Below are positions 37,300-46,803 of a DNA stretch of 64,000 nucleotides, piece by piece (positions within the stretch are counted from its first letter, which is position 1; the number at the start of each line of letters is the position of its first letter). The stretch spans positions 1-64,000 of the forward strand of contig JAEPNN010000009.1 in NCBI GenBank assembly GCA_017643385.1, written 5' to 3'. The notes under the pieces are model-generated. The model ran no database searches, was not told the DNA's origin, and was given only the letters and a program-made list of their open reading frames with translations. The position numbers were made by a program, and so were the translations under genes. This DNA is from Dinoroseobacter sp. Lineage in GTDB: Bacteria; Pseudomonadota; Alphaproteobacteria; Rhodobacterales; Rhodobacteraceae.

Positions 37300-38307
37300 T
37301 TAGTTACCCAGTGCGTTGATGCGATCCAACACACCTTCTGGCCAGCTCGCCGCCACTTCGGAACCAGCATACTGACCCTGAACGTGCTCACGGAACGCTG
37401 CGAGATCAGGAGTGTAGATCTCTACGCCCTGGCTCCGGATAAAGTCAGCCAGATTGTTCTCTTTGTCCAGCTGCTTCAGACGACCATAGGCTGCTGCGGC
37501 GTCCGCTGCTCGCTGTACAGTCAACTGCTGATCAGCAGTTAGGCTGTTCCAAGTTTCAAGCGAAAACGCGATGTAGTTGAGGTCAACCAGGTGCGAAGTC
37601 AGAGCGATCTGCTTGGTCACTTCATAGAACTTCTGATCCACAACGGTTGGCAGTGGGTTGTCCTGACCATCGACAGCACCTGTCGATAGCGAAGTATAGA
37701 CTTCGGAGAATGCGAGCGGTGTTGGCGATGCGCCCAGCGCCGCGCCCAGGAACTGCCATGCGTCGGTGCCTGGCATACGCAGGTTGACGCCAGCAAGATC
37801 TGCCGGTGTCTGAACATCCAGCTCTTCACGTGTCTGACGCAGGTTTACGTGACGACGACCAAGATACATGACCGACAAAAGCTTAACGCCAAGCTCGTCT
37901 TCAACCTTTTGCTTGAAGGGGTCCATGAGCGGATCGTTGAAAACGCGTACCTGATGCGCCGCGTCCTGATGAACGTAACCGGTCGCGAAGATCGAGAACT
38001 CAGGGAAGAACTGTGCCAGTTCCTGAGCCGAAGCGATCGACATGGTCAGGTTGCCACGCGCGATGGCTTCCAGTTCGGTGCCTTGCGCGAAGAGTGTGCC
38101 GTTGTAACCGGGCTGATAGTCAGCAAAGCCTGCAACCATTGGAGCAAACACGCTTGCCATTGCAACGGACCGCTGATCGGTTTCGGAGCCCGAGGTCGCC
38201 AGAGTAAAGGTCATGTCTGCGGCGAAGCTCGGTGCTGCTGCACCAAATGCGAGCCCCGCTGCGGCGATTGAGCCAAGTGCGGCACGACGAGTGAGTTTCA
38301 TGATCAT
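37300..38307 (-). CDS. dctP: TRAP transporter solute-binding protein (DctP-type)
   Basis: A 335-residue periplasmic receptor. The signal peptide has a twin-arginine-like LTRRAALGSIAAAG and cleavage near PSFAAD (residue 30), so Tat export is possible. ADLAGVNLRMPGTDAWQFLGAALGA contains the conserved Arg that binds the carboxylate of the solute in this family. AGGGAGGA precedes ATG 38307; an ATG two codons later is farther from the site. A carboxylated cyclitol or sugar acid would suit both the Arg and the dehydrogenases. Confidence 0.92.
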   Translation of the reverse strand: MIMKLTRRAALGSIAAAGLAFGAAAPSFAADMTFTLATSGSETDQRSVAMASVFAPMVAGFADYQPGYNGTLFAQGTELEAIARGNLTMSIASAQELAQFFPEFSIFATGYVHQDAAHQVRVFNDPLMDPFKQKVEDELGVKLLSVMYLGRRHVNLRQTREELDVQTPADLAGVNLRMPGTDAWQFLGAALGASPTPLAFSEVYTSLSTGAVDGQDNPLPTVVDQKFYEVTKQIALTSHLVDLNYIAFSLETWNSLTADQQLTVQRAADAAAAYGRLKQLDKENNLADFIRSQGVEIYTPDLAAFREHVQGQYAGSEVAASWPEGVLDRINALGN

Positions 38308-38376
38308 TTTTTTCCTCCCTAAGGTGTTTAGCGCCGATCTAAGCGCCTTTTCTTTGTGACTGGAGTTTTGTTTCGG

Positions 38377-39456
38377 CTATGGCTCCAGTCGGATGGTTTC
38401 TCCGGTCTCTGAAGACCGTTGAATGGCATCGACAACTTGCAACGTTCGAAGTCCTTCTTCGCCCGAAACAAGGGGTTCAGATGTTCCTGAGATAACTTGT
38501 GCAAAATGCGCGATCTGGTTGACGAGCGGGTCGGAGGTATCTCCTGGCATCGCGGTGGCTGATATCGGGCTCCACCAGTCCCGTCCGCCAGGATGGGTCC
38601 AAAGTGTCAGGTCCGGGATCGACAATGATCCCTCGCTTCCGCCGATCATATAGCTCGATTGATCCGTCGCAGGATAGATCGGGTACTCCTTGGAGGTCAT
38701 TTCCCAGCTCCAAGGTGCCACGATACTGTCAGAGACAGTGATTGTCCCAATCGCTCCGTTTTCAAACTGCAAGAGAGCGCCCGCGACGTCTTCGTTTTCA
38801 AAGCCACGCTCGGACGAGGCAGCATGTGCCTGAACCGTGACCACTTCACCGCACAGATGACGGATCAGATCAACATCATGGACTAGATTCACAGAGATCG
38901 GCCCAGCGCCTTTGAGTTTGCGCCAAGGTGCCTTATCGAAATAATCGTCGGGCTTATAAAACCAGCAAGAAGCGTGCACTGCACGCACTTTGCCGATGCT
39001 GCCCTCGGCTATCATTGAATGGGCCTTCTTAATGATCGGGTTGTGCCTGCGATGGTGTCCCACCAACACCGTGACATCTGCCGCCTTGGCGGCACCAACC
39101 AATTCCTGCGCGCTGATAAGATCATCGGAAAGGGGCTTTTCTACAAGAACAGGAATACCTGCTTCGATGCACGCAAGCGCCTGTTCCGAGTGCAGACGCG
39201 TTGGGGTCGCCAATATGACCCCATCGGGATGCAACGAAGCAATCATCTCCAGCATATCGGCAAAGCAAGGAACACCGAATTCAACCGCCATCGATTGTGC
39301 GGACTCACTTTGGTCCACGACTGCAACAAGTTCGACATCCGAAACAGAGCCAATAGCTGTCGCGTGCCTTTGGCCGACAAGCCCAAGCCCAACAATTGCG
39401 AGCCGAGTGACCGATGACGCCATCGAAGGCTCGGCTTTAATCGCAGATAGCGACAT
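38377..39456 (-). CDS. Gfo/Idh/MocA-family oxidoreductase (first gene of the operon)
   Basis: A 359-residue dehydrogenase with LAIVGLGLVGQRHATAIG near the start and VEKPLSDDLISAQ (lysine motif) near residue 107; VNLVHDVDLIRHLCGEV is the active-site helix with His. GGGAGGGAAAG precedes ATG 39456; in-frame codons farther upstream lack a site. It is the first gene of the eight-gene operon and divergent from the GntR regulator. Confidence 0.88.
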   Translation of the reverse strand: MSLSAIKAEPSMASSVTRLAIVGLGLVGQRHATAIGSVSDVELVAVVDQSESAQSMAVEFGVPCFADMLEMIASLHPDGVILATPTRLHSEQALACIEAGIPVLVEKPLSDDLISAQELVGAAKAADVTVLVGHHRRHNPIIKKAHSMIAEGSIGKVRAVHASCWFYKPDDYFDKAPWRKLKGAGPISVNLVHDVDLIRHLCGEVVTVQAHAASSERGFENEDVAGALLQFENGAIGTITVSDSIVAPWSWEMTSKEYPIYPATDQSSYMIGGSEGSLSIPDLTLWTHPGGRDWWSPISATAMPGDTSDPLVNQIAHFAQVISGTSEPLVSGEEGLRTLQVVDAIQRSSETGETIRLEP

Positions 39457-39545
39457 TCGTATCTTTCCCTCCCTGTCTGCGCACCCTTTTGAAAGGGAAT
39501 CGCAGTGCTCCGGGGACGTTAGGGACATTAATCGACAAAATCAAT

Positions 39546-39558
39546 AATATCAGATATT
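39546..39558. promoter_or_regulatory. Palindrome between the operon and gntR
   Basis: AATATC-A-GATATT is a perfect inverted repeat in the AT-rich 190-base divergent interval, about 90 bases from either start. GntR-family dimers often bind such short palindromes. Confidence 0.45.
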
Positions 39559-39647
39559 TTACTTTTCATCATATTTTGTGCATTAATTGAGATTAGGCAG
39601 CCATAATGCTACTGATCTGACAAAGTTAAAAATTCCCGAGGAGCCAA

Positions 39648-40310
39648 ATGCCAGGCGCTTCACACACGGTCGGCACATCGACATACGAAACAATCAAGCG
39701 AGATATCATCGCTGGCGAGCTTGCACCTGGAAGCAAGCTTAAGCTGGATGCTTTGAAATCCCGTTATGAAACAGGCGTTTCCACCCTGCGCGAAACCTTA
39801 AATCGTCTCAGCAGCGATGGATTTGTCGTGGCGGAAGAACAACGAGGCTTCTTTGTAACGCAAGTATCTCGCGAAGACCTAATCGAGATCACCCATCTAA
39901 GGGTTCTTTTGGAATGCGATGCGCTGCGCGCGTCGGTGATAAATGGCGATACCGACTGGGAAGGCGATCTTGTCGCTGCGCATCACAAGTTACACCTGAT
40001 GGAAAAGAAACTGCTCGCAGGTGACACATCTCAGAAAGAAACCTGGAAACGCTACGATTGGATGTTCCACCTCGCCCTGATCAGAGCCTGCAATTCACGC
40101 AACCTTCTGCAGCTGCATGCGACCATCTACGATAAATACCTGAGGTACCAGATGCTTGTTTTGACCTATCGGGGCGAGGCAGCTGTCTATGAGCACCGCA
40201 AGATGTTCGAGGCGGCGCTGAACAGAGATGCAGACAGTGCGGCGAAGTACCTTGAAGAGCACATCGTACGCGGACTGGAACACACGCTGGATGCAATGCC
40301 CAACCCCTAA
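39648..40310 (+). CDS. GntR-family (FadR subfamily) transcriptional regulator
   Basis: A 220-residue regulator: winged helix at residues 1-75 (YETIKRDIIAGELAPGSKLKL, YETGVSTLRETLNRLSSDGF) and an FCD ligand-binding domain after that, with LLECDALRASV and HLALIRACNSRNLL carrying metal-site residues. GAGGA lies just before ATG 39648. It probably represses the divergent operon and responds to its substrate or an intermediate. Confidence 0.9.
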   Translation: MPGASHTVGTSTYETIKRDIIAGELAPGSKLKLDALKSRYETGVSTLRETLNRLSSDGFVVAEEQRGFFVTQVSREDLIEITHLRVLLECDALRASVINGDTDWEGDLVAAHHKLHLMEKKLLAGDTSQKETWKRYDWMFHLALIRACNSRNLLQLHATIYDKYLRYQMLVLTYRGEAAVYEHRKMFEAALNRDADSAAKYLEEHIVRGLEHTLDAMPNP

Positions 40311-40390
40311 GGGCGCGCTGACCTGAAGGCTTCGAGGGCACCCCCCCTGCTCTGATTGATTTTTCGCGTAGTTTCGCTCAGAAATCGCGC

Positions 40391-42112
40391 ATGCGTGCCA
40401 TCTATATCCTGTTGCTTATTGCCATCACTTCGATGGCTGCAGGCCTGCACTGGGCCTCCATCGCCTATTTTAAGTCTCAGGAGATTGAGAAGGCATCCGC
40501 ACGCCTGACGCTTCACCGCAACACGCTATTGTCCGAGATACGTCACTTCGCGCATCTTCCGTTTCTGCTGTCTCAGGACCCGGTGGTGACAGAAACCATC
40601 GATGCGCAAGACTCCAGCGAACTCGACCGCCGGCTAGCGCGCTTCGCACAAAGTGCCGGCCTGGATGCGATCTACCTAATGAACAGCCAAGGCCTGACGG
40701 TTTCCGCGTCAAACGCGGCGCGCCCAACAAGTTTCAAGGGGCAAAACTACGCTTTTCGACCGTATTTCCAGGAAGCTCTGAGGGGCGAGCTCGGAGAGTT
40801 TTACGGCATAGGTGCGACAACCGGTATACCCGGCTATTTCTACGCGACATCTGTGCGCGCGCCCGAAACAGGTGCGGAGGGTGTAATTGCAATCAAGGTT
40901 GACTTGTCCGAATTACAGGACAATTGGCAGGCCTCGGGCGAACGCATCATTCTGGCCAATGAAGATGGTGTCGTTTTGTTGGCATCAGAGCCCTCCTGGC
41001 GCTACCGTACACTTGGCGCGCTCTCCGATGGTCAGCGCGAGAGGATCGTAGCATCTCGCCAATTTGGCGCCGAACCCCTTCATCCGCTTTCATGGGCTGC
41101 GGACACGTCGCAACAGACGGCAAGTATTGGTGGCGAGGAGTTACTTTATCTGAGAACCGGCGATCTTCCAAACAGCTGGTCGCTGCATTTCTTTGCGCCA
41201 GACGATCAGGTCGCCACGCGCGCCTGGCTAACAACCGGAACTTTTCTCGCCGTAATCCTGATGGCATTCAGCGCTTTCCAGGTCAGTAGGGTTCGAAGGA
41301 TGCGGACCGCTTTGATACGATCCGAACGCGAAGAGACCGAGTTGCGACTTGCCAACGAGCGCCTGGCCATCGAGATCGAAGAGCGGCGCGTCGCAGAAAC
41401 AACCCTGCAGAAAACGCAAACTGAGTTGGAACGCGCAGGACGTCTGGCAGCCCTTGGCCAGCTTGCGTCATCGGTGACCCATGAACTTGGCCAGCCCATT
41501 GCTGCAATGCGCAATCAACTCGCGGCCTCCGAGATGACCGTAGGCCCGACCCCGCTCAACGAGAAAATGCAGGGGCTTGTGGCGCGGATGGAAAGCATAA
41601 CGCAACAACTGAAGTTCTTTTCCCGCAAAGGTCGCGACAGCTTCGAAACATTTAATCTTGTGGACTCGATACAAGACGCGCTTGAGTTGCTGGAACCCAG
41701 TATCTCCGCCCGCGCCGCCGAGGTTGAGTTTGATCCCCAAAAATCAAAACACCCCCTCGTCGCAAATAAACTTCGTATCGAGCAAGTAATAACAAACCTC
41801 GTTCGCAACGCGCTTGATGCTGTTGAAAGTGCCAGCCTGAAACGAATTGAAATCGCCTCAGGCAGCACATCCGATCTGGTTTGGTTTGAAGTCGCGGATA
41901 CCGGCCACGGACTTGGTAATAAATCCCTTGATGAGCTTCGTGAACCTTTCGCCACTACACGCGAGAGTGGGCAAGGCATGGGGCTTGGCTTGACGATCTC
42001 GGCTGGTATCGTAGCGGACCACAATGGCAATATCAGCGCTAAAAACCGTTCTGAGGGCGGCGCGGTATTTCGCGTTGAACTCCCAAAGAACCAAACGAAG
42101 CAAACAGTATGA
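40391..42112 (+). CDS. Sensor histidine kinase, DctB-like
   Basis: A 573-residue membrane kinase. Two membrane helices (residues 3-23 and about 276-296) flank a periplasmic double-Cache-type sensor domain (ISG QNYAFRPYFQEAL; GIPGYFYATSVR). The cytoplasmic part has a coiled coil, the dimerisation box SVTHELGQPIAAMRNQ with phospho-acceptor His364, and ATP-binding boxes LVRNALDAVE, DTGHGLG and GMGLGLTISAG. It overlaps its response regulator by ATGA and precedes a TRAP operon, as dctB does. Confidence 0.9.
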   Translation: MRAIYILLLIAITSMAAGLHWASIAYFKSQEIEKASARLTLHRNTLLSEIRHFAHLPFLLSQDPVVTETIDAQDSSELDRRLARFAQSAGLDAIYLMNSQGLTVSASNAARPTSFKGQNYAFRPYFQEALRGELGEFYGIGATTGIPGYFYATSVRAPETGAEGVIAIKVDLSELQDNWQASGERIILANEDGVVLLASEPSWRYRTLGALSDGQRERIVASRQFGAEPLHPLSWAADTSQQTASIGGEELLYLRTGDLPNSWSLHFFAPDDQVATRAWLTTGTFLAVILMAFSAFQVSRVRRMRTALIRSEREETELRLANERLAIEIEERRVAETTLQKTQTELERAGRLAALGQLASSVTHELGQPIAAMRNQLAASEMTVGPTPLNEKMQGLVARMESITQQLKFFSRKGRDSFETFNLVDSIQDALELLEPSISARAAEVEFDPQKSKHPLVANKLRIEQVITNLVRNALDAVESASLKRIEIASGSTSDLVWFEVADTGHGLGNKSLDELREPFATTRESGQGMGLGLTISAGIVADHNGNISAKNRSEGGAVFRVELPKNQTKQTV

Positions 42113-43401
42113 CAACCTACCGGGTATTAATTATCGATGATGATCGACTTATGCGAAATTCGCTTGTCGATTTGATTGAGGCCGCGGGGTGGTCTGCCAA
42201 AGCCCTTGCACGGGCAACCGATGTCACACGCTGGATAGACCAGTTTGGACCTGATGTGATCCTGTCGGACGTTCGTATGCCCGACATGTCCGGTCTTGAA
42301 CTGCTCGATCAATTGCAGCAAGCGCCACCCGTCGTACTGATCTCAGCACACGGCGATATCCCCACGGCTGTCGAGGCGATGAACAAAGGCGCATATAGCT
42401 TCATTGAGAAGCCGTATGATCCCAAAAGGCTTCTCGTCATTCTTGCTCATGCCGCCGAACAGCAACAGATGCGCCGAAGCAATGAGCGTTTGAAAGAGAG
42501 GCTTTTCCAGCTTTCTGGCTTGGATCGGGTCCTTGTTGGCCAAAGCGCTGAAATGCACCGGCTTCGCGACACGATCGAAATGGTGGCATCAAGCAGTGTT
42601 ACGATTTTAGTCCAGGGCGAAACAGGCACTGGCAAGGACCTTGTTGCCAGATCAATCCATGATCTTTCGGCACGATGCGATCGCCCTTATATTGCTGTGA
42701 ACGCTGCGCAAATCAGTCCAGAACACCTGACACATCTGGCGCGCAACGCAAATGGTGGAACGCTCTTTCTGGATGAGCTTTGCGCTTGCCCGTCGGAAGT
42801 GCAGCCTCTTCTTCTGCGCTTGATTGATACCGGCGACGTCCTTGATCCCGACACTGGCATTCCTGAGAAGGTCGATCTGAGGGTTATTGCCGCAACCAAC
42901 GAAGACCCAAGACAAGCCGTCGCCGAAAGCCGTCTGCGGCAGGATTTGCTGTTTCGTCTCAGCGGGTTCGAGATATCGCTGCCTCCGCTACGTAGCAGGC
43001 TTGATGATGTATCGCTGTTGGCGCTGCGCTTTCTCAATGAATACGTGGCACTCTATGAAACTGAAGCTCCAGAACTGACCGAGACCGATCTTTCCGCGTT
43101 ACTTGCCCACGACTGGCCGGGGAATGTGCGCGAGCTCCGAAATGTCGTGGAACGGCGGGTGATCATGGCGCGGCAGGGTTTCGGATCCATGCAAGATGCG
43201 ATGTCGGGACAGGAGGTCGACGCAAATCAACGGCCTGGTTTGCGAGAGGCCGTTGCTGCGTTTGAACGGCAAATGATTGGAAAAGCACTCAAAACGCACG
43301 CTGGACGCATGGATGATATTGCTGCAGAGCTTGGAATTGGACGGCGCACCCTGAATGAAAAGATCGTCAAGTTGGGCCTGAACAAAGACGCGCTTCTTTA
43401 G
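42109..43401 (+). CDS. DctD-like response regulator lacking the GAFTGA loop
   Basis: A 430-residue regulator: receiver domain (phospho-acceptor Asp54 in ILSDVRMPD), AAA+ domain (Walker A GETGTGKD at 170-177, Walker B GGTLFLDE at 216-223, ATNEDPR, FRLSG) and a Fis-type HTH at the C-terminus (AAELGIGRRTLNEKIVKLGL). Only about 15 residues separate YIAVNAA from GGTLFLDE, where related activators have about 40 including ESELFGHEKGAFTGA. Without that loop the protein should not activate sigma-54 polymerase. It may act on sigma-70 promoters, as the Rhodobacter capsulatus NtrC does. Confidence 0.9.
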   Translation: MTTYRVLIIDDDRLMRNSLVDLIEAAGWSAKALARATDVTRWIDQFGPDVILSDVRMPDMSGLELLDQLQQAPPVVLISAHGDIPTAVEAMNKGAYSFIEKPYDPKRLLVILAHAAEQQQMRRSNERLKERLFQLSGLDRVLVGQSAEMHRLRDTIEMVASSSVTILVQGETGTGKDLVARSIHDLSARCDRPYIAVNAAQISPEHLTHLARNANGGTLFLDELCACPSEVQPLLLRLIDTGDVLDPDTGIPEKVDLRVIAATNEDPRQAVAESRLRQDLLFRLSGFEISLPPLRSRLDDVSLLALRFLNEYVALYETEAPELTETDLSALLAHDWPGNVRELRNVVERRVIMARQGFGSMQDAMSGQEVDANQRPGLREAVAAFERQMIGKALKTHAGRMDDIAAELGIGRRTLNEKIVKLGLNKDALL

Positions 43402-43421
43402 CCTTGCGGAAATCCGCAGGG
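43402..43421 (+). terminator. Intercistronic hairpin after the DctD-like gene
   Basis: CCTTGCGGA and TCCGCAGGG form a nine-base stem (one G-U pair) that begins at the base after the stop codon. No T run follows, so it may only attenuate or protect the message upstream of the TRAP receptor gene. Confidence 0.4.
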
Positions 43422-43520
43422 CGATGCCTTGGACCCGCGCGATTTTCTTCATGAGACTCTGTGCTAGGTTTGTGAATACTTCGAACATCTGAAAACCGAG
43501 GCTTGGAGGAGGAGCTTCTT

Positions 43521-44531
43521 ATGAAAAAACTATTGGGCCGCGTGGCCGTCTCTGCACTTTGCGTCACCTTTGCCAGCGAGGCGCTGGCGACTGAATGGAA
43601 TGTCTCACTATGGGGCACCCGTCGTGCATTCACCGAACATGTCGAAAAGCTGGCTGAGCTTGTTGACGCAAAAACCGGCGGCGAATTTACGCTGAATATC
43701 AGCTATGGCGGGCTTTCGAAAAACCGCGAGAACCTTGATGGTATCTCCATTGGTGCGTTTGAAATGGCGCAGTTCTGCGCAGGATACCACCGCGACAAAA
43801 ACCCATCGATCACTGTGCTAGAGCTTCCCTTCCTGGGCGTAAGTTCACTCGAACAGGAAATCGAACTTTCCATGGCGGTCTATAGCCACCCCGCGACCGT
43901 CGCAGACCTCGCGCGCTGGAATGCCACCCTGCTGATGCCATCACCCCTGCCACAGTACAACATTGTGGGCACTGGAGACGCGCCCGCGACACTGGCCGAC
44001 TTTGAGGGTCTGTCCGTCCGCGCAACCGGTGGTATCGGCGCTGCGATGGCATCCATTGGCGCAGTTCCTACGTCCATGTCTGCAACTGAAGTCCGTCAGG
44101 CAATGGACTCTGGCGTCGTAAAAGCCGTGAGCTTCGCGCCACATGCGCACATGTCCTTCGGCACCATCGAGAATGGTACCTGGTGGACCACCAACCTCAA
44201 CCCCGGCACCGTTAACTGCCCTGTGGTTGTGAATACCGATGCGCTTGCAGACCTGAGCGATGCACATCGCGATGCCCTGCTGAGCTCTGTTGAGGAATCG
44301 CTGGACCATTACGTTTCCAACTACAATGGGGCCACCATGGACGCGTGGGGACCTGCACTTGATGAGCGCGGCATCGCACGCGTAACATTCACCGACGCTG
44401 AAATTGCGGCATTCAAAGAAGCGGCAGCTGCACCAGCTGCGTCTGCATGGATCGAGCAAAACACTGCTGCGGGTCTGCCTGCGCAGGAGCTCTATGACAT
44501 GGTCACGGGGATGATCGCAGGCTCTATGTAG
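43521..44531 (+). CDS. dctP: TRAP transporter solute-binding protein (DctP-type)
   Basis: A 336-residue receptor with a Sec signal peptide (MKKLLGRVAVSALCVTFAS, cleavage near ALAT). GGAGGAGG at 43505-43512 precedes ATG 43521. FEGLSVRATGGIGAAMASIGA contains the conserved solute-binding Arg. It differs clearly from the receptor at 37.3-38.3 kb, so the two TRAP systems likely carry different acids. The kinase-regulator pair upstream probably senses the same solute. Confidence 0.9.
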   Translation: MKKLLGRVAVSALCVTFASEALATEWNVSLWGTRRAFTEHVEKLAELVDAKTGGEFTLNISYGGLSKNRENLDGISIGAFEMAQFCAGYHRDKNPSITVLELPFLGVSSLEQEIELSMAVYSHPATVADLARWNATLLMPSPLPQYNIVGTGDAPATLADFEGLSVRATGGIGAAMASIGAVPTSMSATEVRQAMDSGVVKAVSFAPHAHMSFGTIENGTWWTTNLNPGTVNCPVVVNTDALADLSDAHRDALLSSVEESLDHYVSNYNGATMDAWGPALDERGIARVTFTDAEIAAFKEAAAAPAASAWIEQNTAAGLPAQELYDMVTGMIAGSM

Positions 44532-44612
44532 TCTGATCTTCCGAAGAACTCACCCCGCGCGTCGCTCATGTTTGCGCGCGGGGCAATTCCGCGACTTTTA
44601 ACGAGGTGCCCC

Positions 44613-45236
44613 ATGGCCACGGCCTCGCTTGTGCTGTCAGATGACAGCCGTCTCAGTAAAATCGACAGAGCTTTTCTGAAGATCGAGGTATTCTTCGCCT
44701 TGATCAGTGGGATCGCCGTATTCAGTTTGATGCTGCTCGCAGTCGTTTCAGTCGGCGGACGAAACTTCTTTAATTCCCCGCTTCCCGGATATGTCGATTG
44801 GATCGAGCAAGCCATGCCCCTGATTGCATTCATGGGTGTTTCTTATGTGATGCGCGAAGGCGGTCACATTCGAATGGATATTTTCGTTGGAATGCTCAAG
44901 GGACGCGCGCTCTATATCGTCGAGTTCATCACCACACTGGCGATCTTCATTTTGATGCTTCTCTTGGTTTGGGGCACCTGGTCCCATTTCGACCGCAGTT
45001 TCGATTTCAATGCACCCATGTGGAGCCGTGATAGCTCCATGGATATCTCACTGCCAATCTGGCCTGCTAAACTGCTTGCTCCACTGGCATTCTCGCTGCT
45101 TTGTTTTCGTCTTGCGCTCCAACTTTGGGCATACGCGCTGGCGATCAAAACGGGCCGTGCAATTGCAGTTCCGTTGGTTGCAGATGCGGCGACACAAGCT
45201 TCGATGGAAGCCGACCACGTGAAGGACAATGCCTGA
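44613..45236 (+). CDS. dctQ: TRAP transporter small permease subunit (DctQ-type)
   Basis: A 207-residue protein with four helices. ATG 44613 follows CGAGGTG; an earlier in-frame codon at 44568 lies without a site. SYVMREGGHIRMDIFVG near residue 86 is the family text. Its stop shares a base with the next start (TGATG). Confidence 0.88.
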   Translation: MATASLVLSDDSRLSKIDRAFLKIEVFFALISGIAVFSLMLLAVVSVGGRNFFNSPLPGYVDWIEQAMPLIAFMGVSYVMREGGHIRMDIFVGMLKGRALYIVEFITTLAIFILMLLLVWGTWSHFDRSFDFNAPMWSRDSSMDISLPIWPAKLLAPLAFSLLCFRLALQLWAYALAIKTGRAIAVPLVADAATQASMEADHVKDNA

Positions 45237-46636
45237 TGGAACCGATTGATATTGGTCTTTGGGTTACGGGTGGCCTGCTTGTACTTGTCGTGCTGGGAAT
45301 GCGGGTTGCTTTTGCCGCCGCGCTTGCTGGTCTCGTGGGGCTGATCTGGATTTTCTGGGCGCGCAAAGATTTTGGAATGGAAGATTTCGGCTGGGCGCTT
45401 GGTGTTGCGGTCAAAACTGCTGGCCAGGTCCCGCACTCAAAAGTGTCCAGCCAAGCATTGAGCCTGATCCCGACATTTATTCTGATCGGATACCTTGCCT
45501 ATTACGCGGGATTGACAAAAGCCCTTTTCGAGGCCGCGAAGCGCTGGCTTGCCTGGGTTCCTGGTGGGCTTGCTGTATCGACAGTCTTCGCCACGGCAGG
45601 CTTCGCTGCAGTTTCCGGTGCAAGTGTTGCGACCTCGGCAGTATTTGCACGTATCGCCATCCCTGAAATGCTGAAAATCGGTTATGATAAACGCTTCGCT
45701 GCGGGTGTTGTTGCCGCCGGTGGGACCTTGGCATCCTTGATCCCGCCATCCGCCATTCTAGTGATCTACGCAATTATTGTCGAACAGGATGTCGGCAAAC
45801 TGCTTTTGGCTGGCTTCATTCCGGGCCTCTTTTCTGCAATTATTTATGCAGGGCTAATCATCGGGCTTGCACTGACCATCAAGAACTTCGGTCCTCCTGT
45901 CAGGGGATTCACATGGAAAGAACGGCTCGTCTCTTTGCCACCTGCGATGCCGATTGTGTTCGTGGTCGTGACAATTATTTGCTTTGTCTACAATCCGTTT
46001 GGTGGTGATGCTTGGGGCACGCCAACCGAAGGTGGGGCAATCGGCGCGTTTGTTGTCTTTCTGATGGCGCTTTATCGCGGAATGCGATGGTCACAATTCA
46101 AGGATGCATTACTGGAAACCGCCAAGCTAAGCGTGATGATATTTAGTATTATCTGGGGCGTATTGATCTATGTACGTTTTCTGGGCTTTGCAGATCTTCC
46201 CGGAGCGTTCTCGGATTGGATAACATCGCTTGAGATGTCTCCAATGTTAATTCTGGTTTGCATCCTGCTGGCCTATGCGGTGCTGGGCATGTTCATGGAT
46301 GCGATTGGTATGCTGCTTCTGACTTTGCCCGTCGTCTACCCCGCTGTCATGGCACTTAACGGGGGGCTAGGCGTATCCGCAGCAGACAGCACCTTCGGAA
46401 TGAGCGGGCCCATGTGTGCAATCTGGTTCGGGATTTTGGTGGTGAAGATGGCAGAATTTTGCCTGATTACACCCCCAATCGGTCTGAATTGTTTCGTAGT
46501 TGCAGGCGTACGAGACGATCTCAGTGTACAGGATGTGTTTAAAGGTGTGACGCCCTTTTTCATCGCTGACGGGGTTACAATCGCCCTGCTTGTTGCCTTT
46601 CCTGCAATCGTGCTCTGGCTCCCCAGTCTGGCCTAA
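45236..46636 (+). CDS. dctM: TRAP transporter large permease subunit (DctM-type)
   Basis: A 466-residue integral membrane protein, somewhat longer than usual. Signatures are GFAAVSGASVATSAVFARIAIPEM (about 122), GTLASLIPPSAILVIYAII (about 160) and FGILVVKMAEFCLITPPIG toward the end. The start at ATG 45236 overlaps the small subunit stop by one base. Confidence 0.92.
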   Translation: MEPIDIGLWVTGGLLVLVVLGMRVAFAAALAGLVGLIWIFWARKDFGMEDFGWALGVAVKTAGQVPHSKVSSQALSLIPTFILIGYLAYYAGLTKALFEAAKRWLAWVPGGLAVSTVFATAGFAAVSGASVATSAVFARIAIPEMLKIGYDKRFAAGVVAAGGTLASLIPPSAILVIYAIIVEQDVGKLLLAGFIPGLFSAIIYAGLIIGLALTIKNFGPPVRGFTWKERLVSLPPAMPIVFVVVTIICFVYNPFGGDAWGTPTEGGAIGAFVVFLMALYRGMRWSQFKDALLETAKLSVMIFSIIWGVLIYVRFLGFADLPGAFSDWITSLEMSPMLILVCILLAYAVLGMFMDAIGMLLLTLPVVYPAVMALNGGLGVSAADSTFGMSGPMCAIWFGILVVKMAEFCLITPPIGLNCFVVAGVRDDLSVQDVFKGVTPFFIADGVTIALLVAFPAIVLWLPSLA

Positions 46637-46681
46637 AAAGCATATATAACCAACGAAAGCGGCAAAGATCGCATTGCCTTA

Positions 46682-46703
46682 GGGGTCGGCCAAAGCCGGC
46701 CCC
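46682..46703 (+). terminator. Hairpin terminator after the second TRAP operon
   Basis: GGGGTCGGC pairs with GCCGGCCCC (one G-U pair) around CAAA; followed by GTTATGCTTT, a weak T tract. Confidence 0.55.
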
Positions 46704-46803
46704 GTTATGCTTTCAAGGGCCGCAAATTTCGCATCGCCCCATTGCTGCCTCATTTAATTGTTACGCTTTACGAAACAATGAAGAAACAACGGGAGAGAGC
46801 AGT

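Noticed and set aside
43402-43520. Sigma-54 promoter before the second TRAP receptor gene
   Set aside because: No GG and GC pair at -24/-12 spacing could be found in the interval, which agrees with the missing GAFTGA loop of the regulator.
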